A stretch of 64,000 bases of DNA. Origin: Hallerella sp963660435 (GTDB lineage Bacteria > Fibrobacterota > Fibrobacteria > Fibrobacterales > Fibrobacteraceae). The stretch spans positions 261,783 through 325,782 of the forward strand of contig CAVKYI010000001.1 of the NCBI GenBank assembly GCA_963660435.1. Reading direction: 5' to 3'. Made by a program: the position numbers and the translations under genes. Positions 43,123 through 51,784 of the stretch are shown piece by piece (position 1 is the first letter of the stretch; each line of letters begins with the position of its first letter). Under the pieces are notes generated by a model. The model was not told where the DNA came from and made no database searches. It saw nothing but the letters and a program-made list of their open reading frames with translations.

Positions 43123-45675
43123 ATGCGCTTCTTGAAATTTTTCGCTCCGGTCGTCTTTGGACTCGGCATGAACGTTTTCGCGTCGGAAAGCTACGTGTGG
43201 GGAAACGTGCGCTTTGACGGTGGCGGTTTCGTCAGCGCGGTCATTTTCCACCCGAAGGCGGAGAACGTTCTCTATGCCCGTACCGATGTCGGTGGAATCT
43301 ATCGATTCGATTTTTCGAATTCCCGCTGGATTCCGCTGATGGACTGGATTTCCGAAAACGACAAGGGACTGTATGGAACGGAATCCTTCGCTCTTGACCC
43401 GACGGATCCGAAGCGCATCTATGTTCTTGCGGGAACGGGGTATTTTAGCGATGGTCGCACGGCGATACTCCGGAGCGAAGACTACGGAACGACCTGGGAC
43501 ACGAGCTACGTGGAAATGCTCGCTCACGGAAACGGAATGGGACGGCAGACGGGCGAAAAGCTCGCTGTCGATCCGAACAAACCGAACATTCTTTTTTGCG
43601 GAAGCCGCACCAAGGGCCTTTATAGAAGTACCGATTACGGCAAGACCTGGACGCGCGCTTACGAGATAGCTCTGTCGAACGCAACGGGAAACGGTCTCAC
43701 CAACGTGAACGGGATAAGCTTTGTCCTGTTCGATGAATCGCAGGGAACACTTGCCGACGGTTCGACGAAAACGCTCTACATGGGAATTTCCGCGACAAGC
43801 GACAATCTGTATGTAAGTAACGACGGCGGCGCGACCTGGAACCTTGTTTCGGGAGGCCCGTCGAACCTGATGCCGCATCGCGCAAAGATTGCCGATGGCA
43901 ACCTGTTCCTGACCTACTCGAGCTCGGAAGGTCCTCACTCCGTAACTCGTGGCGCGGTCTATAGATATGCAATCGGTAGCGGAACGTGGACAGACATCAC
44001 GCCATACCAGGACGAAAGTACGACGGCGCGTATGGGAGACGGTAGCCAGTCGGCGAGACATGGTTTCGGGGGAATCTCCATCGACCCGAACGATGCGAAC
44101 CACATCATCGTTTCGACGCTTTGCTTTTACGGGGGCAGGCATTTCTTTGCGGACGGCACGGACGGCTGGGGGGACCGCATCTACGTGACGACGGATGGCG
44201 GAAGGACCTGGACCCATGGGCAGGGATATAACGACGGCGTGAATATCGATGCGAACGGAAACGCTTGGATTCATGGCAATGCTATTCACTGGGCGGGTTC
44301 CATCGAATTCAATCCGTTTAACACCAAGGAAGCCTGGGTAACGAGCGGAAACGGCGTCTTTCGGACGGAAGACATCTCGGCAAGGGTTCCGCTGTGGAAG
44401 TTCCAGTCCGTGGGAATCGAGGAAACGGTTCCGCTAGACATCGTAAGCGTTCCGGGAGGACCGCTTGTCACGGCGATCGGAGACTATGACGGGGCGGCCT
44501 ATTCGGATATAAACCAGAGCACGCCACGGCACAGCCCGAATATCGGGACGACGAACAGCCTGGGTTACGCTCCGCTTGCGGGAGCCTTTGTCCGCACGGG
44601 GCATGTGACGGACTATTCGTCGGGAACGGGCATCGGCTCGGACGTGATGTATCGCTCGGACGACAAGGCGGCGACCTGGACTAAGCTCGAAACGACCCTC
44701 AAGGGTTCGCAGGGAACGCTCGCCATGTCCGCGGACGGCAAGGTGATTCTTCACCGGCCGGACAACAGCAACAATGTTTACCGTACGGTGGACAACGGAA
44801 AGACGTGGACGGAGGTGACAGGGCTTGACGGGCAGTGCCAATACGCGCGAATCACGCCCGATCCGGTAAATCCCGATAAGTTCTACCTGGTGGATGCCCA
44901 GGGTCACTTAAAGCTTTCGACCGATGGCGGCGCGACTTTTGCAAATTCGGGCACTCGCTTGCAAAACGATGCTTCGGGCGAATACTACAACGGCGGCGGT
45001 CTTATTCGCACGGTTCCGGGCAGGGAAGGCCATCTGTGGGTCCCGCTCGACCAGGCGCAGGTATGGCTTGCCAAGGGCTATTCGGAAAACGGTCTCGCCT
45101 ATACGGAAGACGGAGGTTCTACCTGGAACCGCGTCTCGGGCGTTTCGACGGCGATTGCCGTGGGAATCGGCAAGGCGAAGGAAGGTTCCGACTACGAGAC
45201 GATTTTCATCTGGGGAATCGCCGGGGGTGCGAACAATCCTCTAGGAATTTATCGTTCGACGGACAAGGGAAAGTCGTGGATTCGCGTAAACGATGATGCT
45301 CACCAGTATGGCGGTCCGGGAAACGGCAATTTTGTACAGGGTGACATGAATTATTTTGGCGTGGTCTATATGAGCACGACAGGAAGAGGACTTGTCGTCG
45401 GCGCACCGGAAGGTTCCATTGTGCCGATTCCCTCGGTCCTCCCGGTCAAGAATTCGACGGTCTCGATGCGGCTGGAAGCGAGGAACCTGTATGTAGCCGC
45501 TCCTGCAAAAAGCACGCTTCTTCTGTTCAATGCGAACGGGGAACTGTGCTTGCGACAGAATGTCGGAGCGAACGCGAATGTCTCGCTCGCAAGGCTTTCG
45601 TCCGGGAAATGGCTTGCCAAGGTAGTTTCGGCAAGAGGAAAGACGCTTTCCGCCCGGATGCTTTCCCTTCGATAG
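43123..45675 (+). CDS. GH74 xyloglucanase, secreted, with T9SS-like C-terminal domain
   Basis: GH74 enzymes hydrolyse the beta-1,4 backbone of xyloglucan with inversion. The 850-residue product has a signal peptide (MRFLKFFAPVVFGLGMNVFA). Two seven-bladed propellers follow with the family signature FHPKAENVLYARTDVGGIYR (the Asp in ARTDVGG is the expected catalytic residue). AIGDYDGAAYSD supplies the second acidic region. Repeated DGGxTW-type motifs (DYGTTWDTS, DGGATWNLV, DGGRTWTHG, DNGKTWTEV, DGGSTWNRV) mark the blades. The last 65 residues (MRLEARNLYVAAPAKSTLLL, LARLSSGKWLAKVV) form a sorting module like that of the protein at 1029. An AAGGAG lies 7 nt before the ATG. The frame opens upstream at 43033 inside recD. 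Confidence 0.93.
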   Translation: MRFLKFFAPVVFGLGMNVFASESYVWGNVRFDGGGFVSAVIFHPKAENVLYARTDVGGIYRFDFSNSRWIPLMDWISENDKGLYGTESFALDPTDPKRIYVLAGTGYFSDGRTAILRSEDYGTTWDTSYVEMLAHGNGMGRQTGEKLAVDPNKPNILFCGSRTKGLYRSTDYGKTWTRAYEIALSNATGNGLTNVNGISFVLFDESQGTLADGSTKTLYMGISATSDNLYVSNDGGATWNLVSGGPSNLMPHRAKIADGNLFLTYSSSEGPHSVTRGAVYRYAIGSGTWTDITPYQDESTTARMGDGSQSARHGFGGISIDPNDANHIIVSTLCFYGGRHFFADGTDGWGDRIYVTTDGGRTWTHGQGYNDGVNIDANGNAWIHGNAIHWAGSIEFNPFNTKEAWVTSGNGVFRTEDISARVPLWKFQSVGIEETVPLDIVSVPGGPLVTAIGDYDGAAYSDINQSTPRHSPNIGTTNSLGYAPLAGAFVRTGHVTDYSSGTGIGSDVMYRSDDKAATWTKLETTLKGSQGTLAMSADGKVILHRPDNSNNVYRTVDNGKTWTEVTGLDGQCQYARITPDPVNPDKFYLVDAQGHLKLSTDGGATFANSGTRLQNDASGEYYNGGGLIRTVPGREGHLWVPLDQAQVWLAKGYSENGLAYTEDGGSTWNRVSGVSTAIAVGIGKAKEGSDYETIFIWGIAGGANNPLGIYRSTDKGKSWIRVNDDAHQYGGPGNGNFVQGDMNYFGVVYMSTTGRGLVVGAPEGSIVPIPSVLPVKNSTVSMRLEARNLYVAAPAKSTLLLFNANGELCLRQNVGANANVSLARLSSGKWLAKVVSARGKTLSARMLSLR

Positions 45676-45696
45676 TTTTCTCGAAACGATAACGAA

Positions 45697-45719
45697 AAAA
45701 GCCCGACTCGCGGGCTTTT
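45697..45719. terminator. Bidirectional rho-independent terminator
   Basis: AAAAGCCCG pairs with CGGGCTTTT (loop ACTCG). With A-runs on the left and T-runs on the right it can stop both GH74 (plus) and the DtxR-family gene (minus), which converge here. Confidence 0.9.
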
Positions 45720-45740
45720 CCGTTTGTGTCGATTCCTGAT

Positions 45741-46118
45741 TTATTTGCCGACGAAATCGCTGATGCGGTCAAGGGATTCCTGCGAAAGGATGTGTTCCAT
45801 CTTGCAGGCGTCCTCGTTCGCTATCTTTTCGGAAACGCCCAGCTTTAAAAGGAGCTTTCGGAGCAGGAAGTGCCGAGCGAGGACTTTTGCCGCGGTCTGC
45901 TTCCCTGCCGGGGATAGCGAAATGCCTGTATAGGGTTCCTGGTTGACCAGCCCGAGCTTTTTAAGCTCGTTCATCGCCTTGTTCACGGACGGCATCTTGA
46001 CGGAAAGCCTTTCCGCGATGTCCTTGACGTGGGCGACATCCTTGTTTTCCAGACAGAGAATGTGTACCATTTCGAGATAGTCTTCGAGGCTTTGGGAAAG
46101 TTTCTGTTGGTCTGGCAT
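45741..46118 (-). CDS. DtxR/MntR-family metal-dependent repressor
   Basis: This 125-residue regulator has an N-terminal winged helix (SQSLEDYLEMVHILCLENKD, VKDIAERLSVKMPSVNKAMN, LKKLGLVNQEPYTGISLSP). A metal-binding dimerisation domain follows (VLARHFLLRKLLLKLGVSEK, ANEDACKMEHILS), where the H-x-L, Glu/Asp and C-x-x-E-H residues match DtxR/MntR ligands. It lacks the SH3-like FeoA domain, so it is MntR-sized. It would repress iron or manganese uptake genes when metal is plentiful. Its own promoter holds a TTAG-N6-CTAA site, so autoregulation is likely. No metal transporter lies in the window. Confidence 0.92.
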   Translation of the reverse strand: MPDQQKLSQSLEDYLEMVHILCLENKDVAHVKDIAERLSVKMPSVNKAMNELKKLGLVNQEPYTGISLSPAGKQTAAKVLARHFLLRKLLLKLGVSEKIANEDACKMEHILSQESLDRISDFVGK

Positions 46119-46137
46119 TCGCGATTCATCCTTTTTG

Positions 46138-46179
46138 TTAGCTTTGTCTAATTATAATAATTGACGATGGAAAATGCAA
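46138..46179 (-). promoter_or_regulatory. DtxR-family gene promoter with overlapping operator
   Basis: Minus strand: TTGCAT (46179-46174), 17-bp spacer, TATAAT (46156-46151). The palindrome TTAG-N6-CTAA (46138-46151) touches the -10 and covers the predicted start. It resembles the core of DtxR-type boxes, which suits autorepression by the encoded regulator. Confidence 0.7.
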
Positions 46180-46283
46180 GATGGAATTCAGAACCTGGTT
46201 GATTGTTGCCGACAACCGGTTTCCGGCCTCGAATCTTTCAAATCTCGCGGACGGCTTTCGAAAAATTTTTTAGATGTTTAAAT

Positions 46284-46823
46284 ATGAGAATTTTTCAAAC
46301 CTTGTCTTTAATGGCATGCCTTGCGTTTTTACCTCTTGCCGCGGAAGAACTCGAACCGATGGATTCCGAAGACCGCCTGACGGCCCAGGAAGAAGATTTG
46401 CGTTCCATCAAGGATTCCTATGACAGCCGGATCAACGGCATCATGGAAGAAATTGGGGAGACCGGTGCGGAAGCCTGGTTTGCCGCTCGCGCTACCGGAA
46501 ACTATGCGACCTGGAAGGATATCGGCTTTGAACTGCCCGAAGTGAAGATGTTCACCGTAAAGGAAGAACCTTACGGATTTTCGGTAAAGGGCAAGGGACG
46601 TCCGACGGAGACCGCGACGGTTCTTGTCTATACGCGGGACGAAGACCTGTATTACCGCGTTACGGTCGGGAAAAACGCATCCTTCGATTTTAAGCGCATG
46701 GTGCAGGCCGTTTTCGAATCGGACAGCGAATTTACCTTCCGCGAGGGAACGCCGTGCAACAGTCGGGCTGTTTCCTGCATTGGCGGTTACGAAAAGGGAA
46801 CTTCCGGCAGGCTGAAAAAATAA
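46284..46823 (+). CDS. Secreted protein of unknown function
   Basis: This 179-residue protein has a signal peptide (MRIFQTLSLMACLAFLPLAA). A predicted charged helix follows (about 25-65, SEDRLTAQEEDLRSIKDSYD and on), then a compact alpha/beta domain (VLVYTRDEDLYYRVTVGKNA). Two Cys (PCNSRAVSC) lie near the C-terminus. I recognise no family. The frame opens at 46203, but the ATG at 46284 is chosen for the signal peptide. purT begins 13 nt after the stop, so the two may be co-transcribed. Confidence 0.6.
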   Translation: MRIFQTLSLMACLAFLPLAAEELEPMDSEDRLTAQEEDLRSIKDSYDSRINGIMEEIGETGAEAWFAARATGNYATWKDIGFELPEVKMFTVKEEPYGFSVKGKGRPTETATVLVYTRDEDLYYRVTVGKNASFDFKRMVQAVFESDSEFTFREGTPCNSRAVSCIGGYEKGTSGRLKK

Positions 46824-46836
46824 ACAAGGAGATATC

Positions 46837-48030
46837 ATGGCAGAACTCGGTACGATTGGGACGCCGCTTTCGAAAAGCGCGACGCGCGTTCTTTTTTGCG
46901 GAGCGGGAGAGCTTGGCAAGGAAGTTATCATTGAGATGATGCGGCTCGGCGTCGAAACGATTGCGGTCGATCGCTATGCGAATGCTCCCGGGATGCAGGT
47001 CGCCCACCGCTATCATGTCGTCAACATGCTGGATGGCGCGGCGCTTCGCCGGATAGTCGAACAGGAAAAGCCGGACTACATCGTCCCGGAAGTCGAGGCG
47101 ATTGCGACCCCGACGCTCGTGGAACTCGAAAAGGAAGGCTACCATGTGATTCCGACGGCGATGGCGACGCGGCTGACGATGAACCGCGAAGGGATTCGTC
47201 GCTTGGCGGCAGAGGAGCTCGGTCTGAAAACTTCGCCGTATCGCTTTGCGGATACGGAAGAGGATTTCAAGGCGGCGGTGAAGGCGGTTGGAATCCCCTG
47301 TGTCGTGAAGCCCGTGATGAGTTCGTCGGGGCATGGACAGAGCACGGTCAGGTCCGAAGCGGATATCGATCGGGCGTGGAACGTTTCCCAGAGCGAAGGC
47401 CGCACGGGAAAGCCTTCCCGCGTCATTGTCGAGGGCTTTGTCCCCTTTGACTACGAAATCACGATGCTCACGGTGCGCCATGTCGGCGGGACTAGCTTCT
47501 TGGAACCGGTGGGACATCACCAGGTGAACGGCGACTACCAGGAATCGTGGCAGCCTCAGCCGATGAGCGCGACGGTCCTCGAAAAGGCGCACGACATCGC
47601 GAAGAAAATCACGGATGCGCTCGGAGGCCGCGGAATCTTTGGCGTGGAGCTTTTTGTCTGCGGCGAGGATGTCCTGTTTAGCGAAGTCAGTCCGCGCCCG
47701 CATGATACGGGAATGGTGACCCTGATTTCCCAGGATCTTTCGGAATTCGCGCTTCACGCCCGGGCAATTCTCGGTCTGCCGATTCCGAACATCGCGTTCC
47801 GCGGACCGTCCGCTTCGAAGGCGATCGTCGTCGAAGGGGAATCCGAACAGGTTCGTTTCGAAAACCTCGCGAAGGTTCTGGAAACTCCCGATACGGGCAT
47901 CCGGCTGTTCGGCAAGCCTTCTGTCGGCGGGCATCGTCGCATGGGTGTCTTGCTCGCTCGGGGCTCTTCGGTGGAAAAGGCCGTGCAAACGGTCAAGGAA
48001 ATGCGCGAAAAGCTTTCGGTCCGCCTTTAA
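46837..48030 (+). CDS. purT: Formate-dependent phosphoribosylglycinamide formyltransferase
   Basis: PurT makes formyl-GAR from GAR, formate and ATP, replacing the folate-dependent PurN step of purine synthesis. The 397-residue product has the ATP-grasp layout. There is an N-terminal VLFCGAGELGKEVIIEMMRL and DRYANAPGMQVAHRYHVVNM, then AMATRLTMNREGIRRLAAEE. The ATP lid is CVVKPVMSSSGHGQSTVRS, followed by GIFGVELFVCGEDVLFSEVS, PRPHDTGMVTLISQDLSEF and a C-terminal RRMGVLLARG. AAGGAG lies 5 nt before the ATG. purD and purE are at 60.4-62.1 kb. Formate use suits a fermentative anaerobe. Confidence 0.97.
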   Translation: MAELGTIGTPLSKSATRVLFCGAGELGKEVIIEMMRLGVETIAVDRYANAPGMQVAHRYHVVNMLDGAALRRIVEQEKPDYIVPEVEAIATPTLVELEKEGYHVIPTAMATRLTMNREGIRRLAAEELGLKTSPYRFADTEEDFKAAVKAVGIPCVVKPVMSSSGHGQSTVRSEADIDRAWNVSQSEGRTGKPSRVIVEGFVPFDYEITMLTVRHVGGTSFLEPVGHHQVNGDYQESWQPQPMSATVLEKAHDIAKKITDALGGRGIFGVELFVCGEDVLFSEVSPRPHDTGMVTLISQDLSEFALHARAILGLPIPNIAFRGPSASKAIVVEGESEQVRFENLAKVLETPDTGIRLFGKPSVGGHRRMGVLLARGSSVEKAVQTVKEMREKLSVRL

Positions 48031-48057
48031 TTTTCACGTTTCAAGAATCGATACCCT

Positions 48058-50823
48058 ATGCCTGCTCCAAGAAAACTTTTCCTGCTCGACTCGTTCGCTC
48101 TCGCCTTTCGGATGTTCTACGCCTATGCGCGAGATCCGCTCGTCAACGGGAAGGGCGAAGATGTTTCCCTGGTTCACGGCTACTGGGGGACCGTCCTGCG
48201 GCTTCTTTCCAAGCACAAGCCAACGCACTTTGCGATTGTGTGCGACGTGGGAGCGCCGACGTTTCGACACGAACTCTATCCGGAATACAAGGCAAACCGC
48301 GGCCCGATGCCGGAAGAAATGGCAAGGCAGCTGCCGATGCTCATGGAAGCGATCCGCGCAAGCGGAATCCCGATGCTCTCGGAGAAGGGTTACGAGGCGG
48401 ACGACGTGATGGCCGCCGTGGCGGGCGAAGCTTACAAGGAAGGATTCGAAAAGATCTTTCTCGTCACGAAGGACAAGGACCTTTCCCAGGTCGTGAATGA
48501 CCGGATTCATCTGTATCAACTCGAAAAGGGTGCGGACGGAATCGATTTCGGACCGGAAGAGGTCGAGGACAAATACGGCGTTCCTCCGGTGCAGATCCGC
48601 GACTATCTCGCCTTGATGGGAGATTCTTCGGACAATGTTCCGGGCGTTGCGAAAGTTGGTCCCAAGACGGCTGTATCTCTCCTGAAAGAGTTTGGAAACA
48701 TCGATAATTTGTACGCAAATCTTGACAAGGTGACGAAAAAAGGCTTGCACGACAATCTGGAAAAGGGAAGGGAAAACGCCTTTCTTTCGCGAGAGCTTGT
48801 CACTATCCAGTCTTCGCGGGGTTTTAAAGGCTCTCTTGGCGAACTGGAATTTCGCGGGATTGCGAGCGATCCGCTTCGGGACGTTTTCAAGGAGCACGAA
48901 ATCAACAGCCTCTTGCGGCTCATCGACAAGGTTCCTTCGAAGGACGACTTTGCGAAAAAGTCCGCTTCGCAAGAGCGCAAGCCTTTCGAAACGGTCGTTG
49001 TGCGCACGACAAGGGCTTTCCGGGAAATGGCTTCGGCTGTCGAGGCTTCTCCCTCTCCGGCTGTTTCGGTAATCTATGACGGTTCGCGTCCTCTTTCGAC
49101 GACGATTGTGGGGGTCGCTCTTTCCACCGATCCGGACAAGGGATTTTACGTCCCTCTCGGACATACGGACGATATGGGTATTCCGCTGAACAATATCGAT
49201 ACGGAATATTTTGCGGACTGGTTCGTTCCGGCGTTTACCGTCGCCGAGAAGCCGTGGAGAATGTTTTCCGCGAAGTCCGCGTTGCACGCCCTTTCCTGGG
49301 CATTTGACGAAAGAGTTCTTCCTTCGGAAATTCGGGATGCGCAAATCGGAGCGTGGATGCTTTCTCCGGGGGAATCGAAATACGAACTGGAAGAACTTTG
49401 CCTTCGAAACGGCCTGCGGGAGATAGGCTCTATCGAGGCGCTTGTCGGGCATGGGAAAAACGAGATTCCCTTTTCGCGCGTTCCCGTCGAGGAGATGGCG
49501 GGATATGCGGCAAGATCCGCAGCGGCGATTTTCGAACTGTGGGACATTGTTCGGTCGAAGCTCGAGAATCGAGGACTGGAAAGGCATTTTCTGGAAACGG
49601 AAATGCCGATCCTCAAGGTCCTTTTCTCCATGGAAGAATGCGGCGCCGCCATCGACGAAAACGCTCTTCGAAATCTTTCCGCGGATTTTTCGAAGCGAAT
49701 CGAAAAGACCGAGGAGAAGGTCTATGAGCTTTCCGGCGGTAATCCGTTCAACATCGCCTCTCCAAAGCAACTCGCCGAAGTTCTCTATGACGATCTGGGG
49801 CTGAAGGTCCTGAAGAAGACGGCGACCGGGCGCAGCACGGACAGCGCGGTCCTCGACCGCTTGCTCACCGAGTTCGAACTTTCCGAACGGGAAACCGCTC
49901 TCGTCGAATCGATTCTGAATTACCGCGAACTGAAAAAGCTCCAGAATACGTACGTCGAAGTCCTTCCGACGCTCGTGAACAAGGAGACTCACCGGATTCA
50001 CACGAACTTTGTGCAGTGGGGAACGGCGACGGGCAGGCTTTCGAGTCGCGAACCGAACTTGCAGAACATTCCGATTCGTTCCGAGGAAGGGAAAAAGATT
50101 CGGGCCGCGTTCGTTCCGGGTGAAAAGGAAAACGTGATTCTTTCCGCGGACTATTCGCAGATAGAGCTGCGGATGCTTGCGCATCTTTCCGGTGACGAAA
50201 AGCTTGTACAGGCGTATCGCGACGGGGTGGACATCCATGCGCTGACCGCCGCCGCGGTCTTTGGAAAACTCCCGTCCGCGGTGACCGCCGACGAGCGTCG
50301 CCGCGCGAAGGTCGTAAACTTCGGCGTCCTTTATGGAATGACACCTTTTAGGCTTTCTCGCGACCTGCATATTTCGATGGGCGAAGCGAAGTCCTTTATC
50401 GACGGATACTTCAACTTGTACAAGGGCGTCGAGGCCTATGTGGAACGCATCAAGGCTTTTGCCCATGAACATGGATATGTCGAAACGCTGACAGGGCGCC
50501 GTCGCGAAATCCCCGGGATCGATTCCGGGGACAGGACCGAGTGCCAGATGGCGGAACGCATGGCGGTGAATACGCCAGTCCAGGGAAGTGCCGCGGACCT
50601 GCTCAAGACGGCGATGATCCGCGTCGCAAGCCGAATCGAGAAGGATTCGCTTCCGCTCCGGATGATGCTCCAGGTGCACGACGAACTCGTATTCGAATGT
50701 CCTCGGGACCAGGCGGAAAGCCTTGGCGAAATCGTCCGGTTCGAAATGGAACACGCGATGGACTTGAAAGTCCCGCTGGTCGCTTCGGTGGGATTCGGAG
50801 CGAACTGGCTTGCCGCGCACTGA
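48058..50823 (+). CDS. polA: DNA polymerase I with a decayed proofreading domain
   Basis: PolA fills gaps and removes Okazaki primers. The 921-residue protein has an intact 5' nuclease (residues 1-290: PTFRHELYPEYKANRGPMPE, KGYEADDVMAAV, YLALMGDSSDNVPGVAKVGP). The polymerase domain is intact, with motif A DYSQIELRMLAHLSGD, motif B RRRAKVVNFGVLYGM and motif C QVHDELVFE. The middle 3'-5' exonuclease region is degenerate. Where E. coli has the DTE pair this protein has YDGS (340-343), and the Asp residues equivalent to 424 and 501 are replaced (SAKSALHAL and YAARSAAAI). It should lack proofreading, as in Taq and Bst-type enzymes. It starts 28 nt after purT. Confidence 0.96.
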   Translation: MPAPRKLFLLDSFALAFRMFYAYARDPLVNGKGEDVSLVHGYWGTVLRLLSKHKPTHFAIVCDVGAPTFRHELYPEYKANRGPMPEEMARQLPMLMEAIRASGIPMLSEKGYEADDVMAAVAGEAYKEGFEKIFLVTKDKDLSQVVNDRIHLYQLEKGADGIDFGPEEVEDKYGVPPVQIRDYLALMGDSSDNVPGVAKVGPKTAVSLLKEFGNIDNLYANLDKVTKKGLHDNLEKGRENAFLSRELVTIQSSRGFKGSLGELEFRGIASDPLRDVFKEHEINSLLRLIDKVPSKDDFAKKSASQERKPFETVVVRTTRAFREMASAVEASPSPAVSVIYDGSRPLSTTIVGVALSTDPDKGFYVPLGHTDDMGIPLNNIDTEYFADWFVPAFTVAEKPWRMFSAKSALHALSWAFDERVLPSEIRDAQIGAWMLSPGESKYELEELCLRNGLREIGSIEALVGHGKNEIPFSRVPVEEMAGYAARSAAAIFELWDIVRSKLENRGLERHFLETEMPILKVLFSMEECGAAIDENALRNLSADFSKRIEKTEEKVYELSGGNPFNIASPKQLAEVLYDDLGLKVLKKTATGRSTDSAVLDRLLTEFELSERETALVESILNYRELKKLQNTYVEVLPTLVNKETHRIHTNFVQWGTATGRLSSREPNLQNIPIRSEEGKKIRAAFVPGEKENVILSADYSQIELRMLAHLSGDEKLVQAYRDGVDIHALTAAAVFGKLPSAVTADERRRAKVVNFGVLYGMTPFRLSRDLHISMGEAKSFIDGYFNLYKGVEAYVERIKAFAHEHGYVETLTGRRREIPGIDSGDRTECQMAERMAVNTPVQGSAADLLKTAMIRVASRIEKDSLPLRMMLQVHDELVFECPRDQAESLGEIVRFEMEHAMDLKVPLVASVGFGANWLAAH

Positions 50824-50834
50824 CATGAATTTTC

Positions 50835-50963
50835 TATATTTGCGCACGCTCGGGCGTTTGTCCGGGAAAAATCAATCACCGGCATGTGAAAAGTCGCTTC
50901 GGTGGCCTCTGGGCTTTGTGGCTTCTGCATGTCGGGACGTTTAACCGAAAAAAGGAAAACATC
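50835..50963 (+). promoter_or_regulatory. rpsB promoter and long leader
   Basis: TATATT at 50835-50840 is the likely -10, which gives a leader of about 115 nt before rpsB. The leader is GC-rich and repetitive (GCATGT twice), which suggests structure. In other bacteria S2 represses its own mRNA through such leaders, so that role is inferred. AAAAAAGGA close to the ATG is the ribosome binding site. Confidence 0.45.
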
Positions 50964-51782
50964 ATGGCTAATCTGCCTTCCGTCGAAGACCTGCTCGCAG
51001 CAGGCGCTCACTTTGGTCACCAGGCTCAGCGCTGGAACCCGAAAATGAAACCCTACATCCTGGCGAAGAAGAATGACATCTATGTCATCAACCTCGACAA
51101 GACGATCAAGCAGCTCGAAGAAGCCGGCAAGGTTGCCGCCCGCATCTCCAGCGAAGGGAAGAGCGTTCTCTTCGTCGGTACAAAACCGACCGCCCGCGCC
51201 ATCGTGGAAGAAGCTGCACAGAAGACGAATCACTTCTTCGTCTCGAACCGCTGGCTCGGCGGCATGCTCACCAATTTCCAGACCGTTCGCAAGTCCATCA
51301 AGCAGATTGACAAGATCGACCAGATGGAGTCCGAAGGTCTCTTCAAGGAACTTTCGAAGAAGGAAGTACTCGACAAGACCCGTCTCCGCGAAAAGATGCT
51401 CGGCGTCTTTGGCGGCATTCGCGAAATGGCGACCCTTCCGGGTCTCGTTGTCGTGACCGATTTGCACCACGAACACATCGCGGTGGCGGAAGCTCGCCGT
51501 CTGCACATTCCAATCATCGGCATCTGCGACACGAACGTCGATCCGACCCTCGTGGATTACCCGATTCCGGCGAACGACGACGCGGTGAAGTCCATCAAGA
51601 TTATCGTGGATTACCTTGCGGACAACGTAACGACCCGTTCCGAAGTGGCGAAGAATGCCGACGCCGAATCTGCCGCAAGAAAGTATGACGACGCTCCGGC
51701 TCCGCGCAAGCGCGCTTTCAAGCCGCGCAAGGCTCCCGTCGAAAAGACCGAAGACAAGGCTGAAAAAAGCGAGGAAAAGTAA
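50964..51782 (+). CDS. rpsB: 30S ribosomal protein S2
   Basis: The 272-residue product starts at the ATG at 50964 (MANLPSVEDLLAAGAHFGHQ), which is preceded by AAGGA. S2 signatures are RWNPKMKPYILAKKNDIYVI, FVGTKPTARAIVEEAA, FFVSNRWLGGMLTNFQTV and DTNVDPTLVDYPIPANDDAV. A Lys/Ala/Glu-rich tail extends past residue 240, longer than in E. coli. tsf follows after 2 nt, the standard pair. The frame is open upstream to 50886, but that extension is not S2-like. Confidence 0.98.
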   Translation: MANLPSVEDLLAAGAHFGHQAQRWNPKMKPYILAKKNDIYVINLDKTIKQLEEAGKVAARISSEGKSVLFVGTKPTARAIVEEAAQKTNHFFVSNRWLGGMLTNFQTVRKSIKQIDKIDQMESEGLFKELSKKEVLDKTRLREKMLGVFGGIREMATLPGLVVVTDLHHEHIAVAEARRLHIPIIGICDTNVDPTLVDYPIPANDDAVKSIKIIVDYLADNVTTRSEVAKNADAESAARKYDDAPAPRKRAFKPRKAPVEKTEDKAEKSEEK

Positions 51783-51784
51783 CG

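Noticed and set aside
48034..50847. 937-codon open frame on the minus strand
   Set aside because: It is the mirror of polA, kept open by codon bias. It is Arg/His-rich with no recognisable domain, while the plus strand has every PolA motif.
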